Part shown: one piece after another, positions 53,713 to 56,639 of the stretch
How positions within the stretch are numbered: the stretch's first letter is position 1
Layout: every line of letters begins with the position of its first letter
Assembly (NCBI RefSeq): GCF_001650915.1
Contig: NZ_LXYO01000015.1
Span: 1-56,639, forward strand
Reading direction: 5' to 3'
Length of the DNA stretch: 56,639 nucleotides
Source of the DNA: Marinobacter sp. EhC06
GTDB taxonomy: Bacteria; Pseudomonadota; Gammaproteobacteria; Pseudomonadales; Oleiphilaceae
The notes under the pieces: model-generated
What the model was told of the DNA's origin: nothing
Seen by the model: the letters and a program-made list of their open reading frames with translations, nothing else
Databases searched by the model: none
Translations under genes and position numbers: made by a program

Positions 53713-53865
53713 TTAATCGAAAAGATAACTCATGATCGAGCCGGCAAAGCCGGTCGATACTTCGACTGCGATAAGGGCAAAAGGAATTACCCAGTAATCG
53801 CCACTGAGGACTGCCCAAAGCATCACAAGACCCGCACCACCAATCGCCATTTGAGGAAAAGACAT
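53713..53865 (-). CDS. Small membrane protein (50 residues)
   Basis: ATG 53865 has AGGTGAG four bases upstream. The peptide starts MSFPQMAIGGAGLVMLWAVL, has a second hydrophobic part (YWVIPFALIAVEVSTGFAGS) and ends IMSYLFD: two membrane helices joined by a short loop. It is followed by the 74-residue membrane protein on the same strand, so they form a two-gene unit like a holin or small toxin pair in size (inference only). Confidence 0.6.
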   Translation of the reverse strand: MSFPQMAIGGAGLVMLWAVLSGDYWVIPFALIAVEVSTGFAGSIMSYLFD

Positions 53866-53975
53866 CGTTCTCACCTGATTCAGCTTTAAGTGAAGGCTAG
53901 GTTATAGGGCTTAAACGACAGATGGTGTCGCTTTCAGAAAAGAAGCTTTTTCTAGATTAAAAAACGCTGAGTGAA

Positions 53976-54265
53976 TATCTGGGCATTGTTATTCATTTTC
54001 AGATGAGGACGCCAAGATACCCGACCTTGTTGTTTGCCCATATGTTAAGCAGTCAAGCCGACAGATCATGTCGCACCTGTAGAGTGATTTACTCATAGAT
54101 AAGATGCTGGAATTCCAGGCACCCCCCTATCTGCATCGCAACAAACCGTGGTTCTTGCGCTTGTTTACCTCTCTGGCCACACCACTGCTCTACTTTCGAC
54201 ACATCCGAGGAAATACCCAGGCCAAACTCCCACTAAAAGAGATAACAGGCTCCGATGTAAGCCGC
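53976..54265. repeat. 290-bp direct repeat, copy 2
   Basis: The same 290 bases as 46026-46315, about 91% identical and gapless. It carries the last 59 codons of the gene at 46139-47239, now fused against the exonuclease gene. Confidence 0.85.
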
Positions 54266-55153
54266 TCAATAATTATGGACGCCGGCCAGAGTCACAGAAC
54301 CTTCAAGTCGCAAGTCGAGCACGGTGGATTCAGGCAGACCATTCAATCGCTCCAGCAACTGCTCCAGATCAGACTGTACCGCCAGGATTTCTCGCCACTG
54401 GTGCCACTGATATCTCCCAACGGGAATAGTGGTTACGGCAGGAGCTGCACCAGATTCAGAGACGTCAACGATAAGGGCATTCCCTGCATCATTATTTCGA
54501 AACCGTTCAGGCTCTGGCGTCCCGCTGTACCAAGTGCGCTCGTTGATCTGTTTGGTACCGTGCCAGTCGCCCAAGGCAAGATAATCCAGCTTGCTGGCTT
54601 TGGCACGGTCGGGTGCTATAGGGTTGGTGGAATCAATATCGTCGGACAGCAAACCCTGAACACTGCCGTGAGCCAGGCCGATTCTGACAAACTCTTCCGG
54701 CGACTCTAAGCCATTAAAAGGCTCGGTCAGATCTTCGTAGGTGTTTCGCTGTGTCAGCGGTGCACAGAGCACGCTGAGTTTCTGAAGTTCCAAATCAATA
54801 ACGCCGGGTTCGAGGGCCAAATTTACGTTTTCAGGCACTGCACCCAGGCGCCGTTCCCGGGTCCAGACGCTCTCTGCCAGAGCCGCATCGTGGTTACCTG
54901 GCAACATGACCCATGGCCCGGGAAACGCTGTTGTCGCGTTAAATACCCGGCGAATGGTGCGGTCGGAAACGGTTTGGGCATCGAAGACATCACCAGCAAC
55001 AAGAACCGCATCGCACTTGTTTTCGTTGGCCAGCCGAGCAAGCGTTTCGATAGCCTCAAACCGTGCTTCGACCAAAGCTGCGCCGTCCTCTGTTTCGAAA
55101 CGGGTAAATGCCCGGCCCATTTGCCAGTCTGCTGTGTGCAGAAGTTTTGGCAT
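54266..55153 (-). pseudogene. SbcD-like DNA repair exonuclease, C-terminally truncated
   Basis: 295 residues of a metallophosphoesterase nuclease (COG0420 type; relatives are about 400). Metal motifs: MPKLLHTADWQMGRAF (Asp, with Gln where SbcD has His), VLVAGDVFDAQTVSDRT, WVMLPGNHDAALAESVW, RIGLAHGSVQGLL and YLALGDWHGTKQI. The protein runs into repeat copy 2 and stops at VHNY, losing the C-terminal capping domain. Partners of the family are SbcC-like ATPases; none is present. The nuclease core is complete, so a shortened product might fold, but I treat it as broken. Confidence 0.8.
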
Positions 55154-55460
55154 TCCATGTCCCTGAAAATTCGAATTGTTCGCGCCATTCTAGACGACAT
55201 GCAGACACTGTATAGGCAAGAGGCGACAAATGACGTCGCAAAGATCAATAGAAAAAATGAAAATTTAATCAAGCGTCGCTGAGCAAGTCGATCTGCTGTC
55301 TGATGATTGAAGTTGCCCCTTCAAGCCATTCACTGAAATGCCTGCATTCAAAAGGAAGGGATCACATCTCTTCCCTTCGATGCTCTCAGCCGTTGTAGAC
55401 TAATGAATATCCACTCGCGACCGTGTTTAGTGCGCTCGGAAAAACCAAGGGAGCAAAAAC
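55154..55460. other. Intergenic
   Basis: About 300 bases between the divergent exonuclease and LprI-like genes. No gene or RNA seen; it should hold both promoters. Confidence 0.35.
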
Positions 55461-56219
55461 GTGATTCGTCAGAAAATAAAAGTCTTGGCTTGCTACTGCT
55501 TTGTTTTGGCCACGCCCCATTTATCGCATGCCGCAAGCTTTAACTGTGACGGGACTCTCAATCAAATTGAAACGCTTATATGCGAGTCAGATGTACTTAG
55601 TGCTTTGGACGAGGCACTTATATCCCAATACGAGATGACCAAAACCATTACCTATGAGCCTGCCCTGAAACGAGACCAAATAGCTTGGATAAAAAAGAAG
55701 CAAAGAAAGTGCAAATCGGAGGAATGCCTCGTTGAAGCTTATCTCGAGCGCATTCACACACTGCGATTCTGGGATCGTGGAACAAAAGTGGAAAGCCGTT
55801 GGCTGGGGCACTATGAGAAAAAACACAGTGTTCCCATATACAACTCGGCTCGCCGAGACTGGGAGGATTCTACAGAAGTTGTTGATATCCTCTCGTTGAG
55901 CGCGCCACAGCCAGACGGGACTATAAAAACGTTGGTGCACACGGTAACGACGAATGGTCATTCTTGTACACTCAACGGACTTGGAAGAATCAAGGGAAGT
56001 GAAATTGTTGTCGGCAGAGATTTGGACGGCACTCCACTTAACGACGATTGCGAACTAAAAATCAAGTTTTCGGAGGGGCAGATAACGCTTTTGGACCCCG
56101 ACTATTCATGCAAATCAACGTCTTGCGGCATGAGAGCCGCCTTCCACGACATAACTTTTTCCAGGTTCGACAAAACAAACAAAGAACCTATCGCAGATAT
56201 CTTTATACCGTGGCGATAA
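55461..56219 (+). CDS. Exported LprI/DUF1311-like protein
   Basis: 252 residues from GTG 55461, with GGGAG eight bases upstream. Signal peptide (VLACYCFVLATPHLSHA-AS). The mature N-terminus FNCDGTLNQIETLICESDVL, SALDEALISQYEM, then RDQIAWIKKKQRKCKSEECL is the LprI-type domain with four conserved Cys (C..I-E..I-C; W-x-K..C...C), known from the mycobacterial lysozyme inhibitor LprI and many periplasmic proteins. The C-terminal half (residues 110-250) is a beta-rich domain I do not recognise. Probably periplasmic; an envelope defence role is possible. Confidence 0.85.
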   Translation: MIRQKIKVLACYCFVLATPHLSHAASFNCDGTLNQIETLICESDVLSALDEALISQYEMTKTITYEPALKRDQIAWIKKKQRKCKSEECLVEAYLERIHTLRFWDRGTKVESRWLGHYEKKHSVPIYNSARRDWEDSTEVVDILSLSAPQPDGTIKTLVHTVTTNGHSCTLNGLGRIKGSEIVVGRDLDGTPLNDDCELKIKFSEGQITLLDPDYSCKSTSCGMRAAFHDITFSRFDKTNKEPIADIFIPWR

Positions 56220-56223
56220 GCTA

Positions 56224-56284
56224 ACCGCCCCTGAGCAAAGGCTCACGACTTGTGTGTGGGCTGGCCTTTGCCTAGGAGGGCGGT
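56224..56284. terminator. Long hairpin after the LprI-like gene
   Basis: ACCGCCC (56224-56230) pairs with GGGCGGT (56278-56284), and GCAAAGGC (56235-56242) pairs with GCCTTTGC (56264-56271), around a 21-base loop. A T-run follows at about 56295-56300. It is probably a terminator, although the T-run is some distance from the stem. Confidence 0.55.
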
Positions 56285-56555
56285 GTGGAGATTGATTTTT
56301 TGCACAATCACCAGATTTGTGTGTAAGCGGGCATCTTAATCCTGCTTATCGAGAGCTATGAAATTAAGGTGAAAAATTTCTGTGAGAGTGTATATCGAGA
56401 ATTGAATCGATTTCATTATCTCGATTTTGTCTGCTTACAGCCCTTATCGGACTGGTTTCTCTCACGACCCACTCACTACAAATCGCCCCCCACTCAATCA
56501 TGGCGATTCGGCTCAATTTGATGCTCGATTCAACAAAGGAATTGGAGAGTTTGAC
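56285..56555. promoter_or_regulatory. AT-rich leader of the last gene
   Basis: About 270 bases without a gene, AT-rich, leading to a well-formed ribosome site (GGAGAG) before ATG 56556. It contains the repeated pair ATCGAGA/TCTCGAT near 56348-56425. Confidence 0.3.
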
Positions 56556-56639
56556 ATGAAAACGCCTAGCTATCTGACTTGGCTAAGATCCGGGGCGGAG
56601 TCTGTCAACGTAGATGTCGCGTTTAAGTCATCAGCTCTT
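56556..56639 (+). CDS. Unidentified protein, 5' end only (cut by window end)
   Basis: 28 codons remain, starting MKTPSYLTWLRSGAESVNVD. GGAGAG lies eight bases upstream of the ATG and the frame is open to the window edge. No signal peptide; too short to identify. Confidence 0.55.
   Translation, partial: MKTPSYLTWLRSGAESVNVDVAFKSSAL

Noticed and set aside
54104..54709. 201-codon plus-strand open frame
   Set aside because: It crosses the junction of the 290-bp repeat and the exonuclease antisense; the frame exists by chance.

Overview
The window looks like a chromosomal accessory region of a Gram-negative proteobacterium, most likely a marine or hydrocarbon-associated gammaproteobacterium. The grounds are two RND efflux systems, lipoproteins with clear lipoboxes, MipA and LpxR-type outer membrane proteins, phenylacetate (paa) genes, LysR/TetR/MarR regulators and moderate GC. 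I cannot name a genus from the sequence alone.

Layout. 1-8.8 kb is a mobile-element graveyard. It holds the end of a LysR gene, an IS5 fragment, an intact IS1182-type element inserted in an IS110 element that is itself joined to the 5' part of an IS630 gene, the remains of a paa locus (paaX and paaI intact, only the 3' end of paaY), and a group II intron. 8.8-14.3 kb is gene debris: a cut-off 7TMR-DISM sensor, an intact LigB-type dioxygenase, a frameshifted glutathionyl-hydroquinone reductase, a headless LysR gene, intact panE, a second and decayed dioxygenase, and a headless MipA gene. 14.3-35.2 kb is mostly intact: an LpxR-like protein; a TetR-controlled run of two hotdog thioesterases, an alpha/beta hydrolase and an RND adaptor/permease pair; a second, internally deleted MipA gene; a five-gene detoxification operon (GST, cupin, TetR, dienelactone hydrolase, aldo/keto reductase) with its own dyad operator; and a tripartite RND pump (adaptor, permease, outer membrane factor) with a second LpxR-like gene and two MarR-type regulators.

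35.2-37.7 kb holds truncated IS110 and IS3 elements. 37.6-41.2 kb is a compact operon of four exported proteins, with LPP20-like and FlgT-N-like folds but no flagellar neighbours. 41.2-43.6 kb carries a tyrosine recombinase, a small partner resembling a recombinase core-binding domain, and a striking array of 7-mers at exact 11-bp steps. 43.6-56.6 kb is an accessory island. It contains a small winged-helix-like protein, an ADP-ribosylglycohydrolase next to one of two paralogous Cys-pair proteins, an OGFr-like protein, an M16 peptidase, an Apea-type HEPN protein, a DUF429 protein, small membrane proteins missed by length filters, and a truncated SbcD-like exonuclease. A 290-bp direct repeat, about 91% identical by eye, brackets 46.0-54.3 kb; its second copy cuts off the exonuclease gene.

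Working together: the two TetR circuits pair a visible palindromic operator with genes for acyl-CoA or electrophile handling and export. The island from 41 kb onward looks like an integrated element or hotspot with several genes of defence-associated families.
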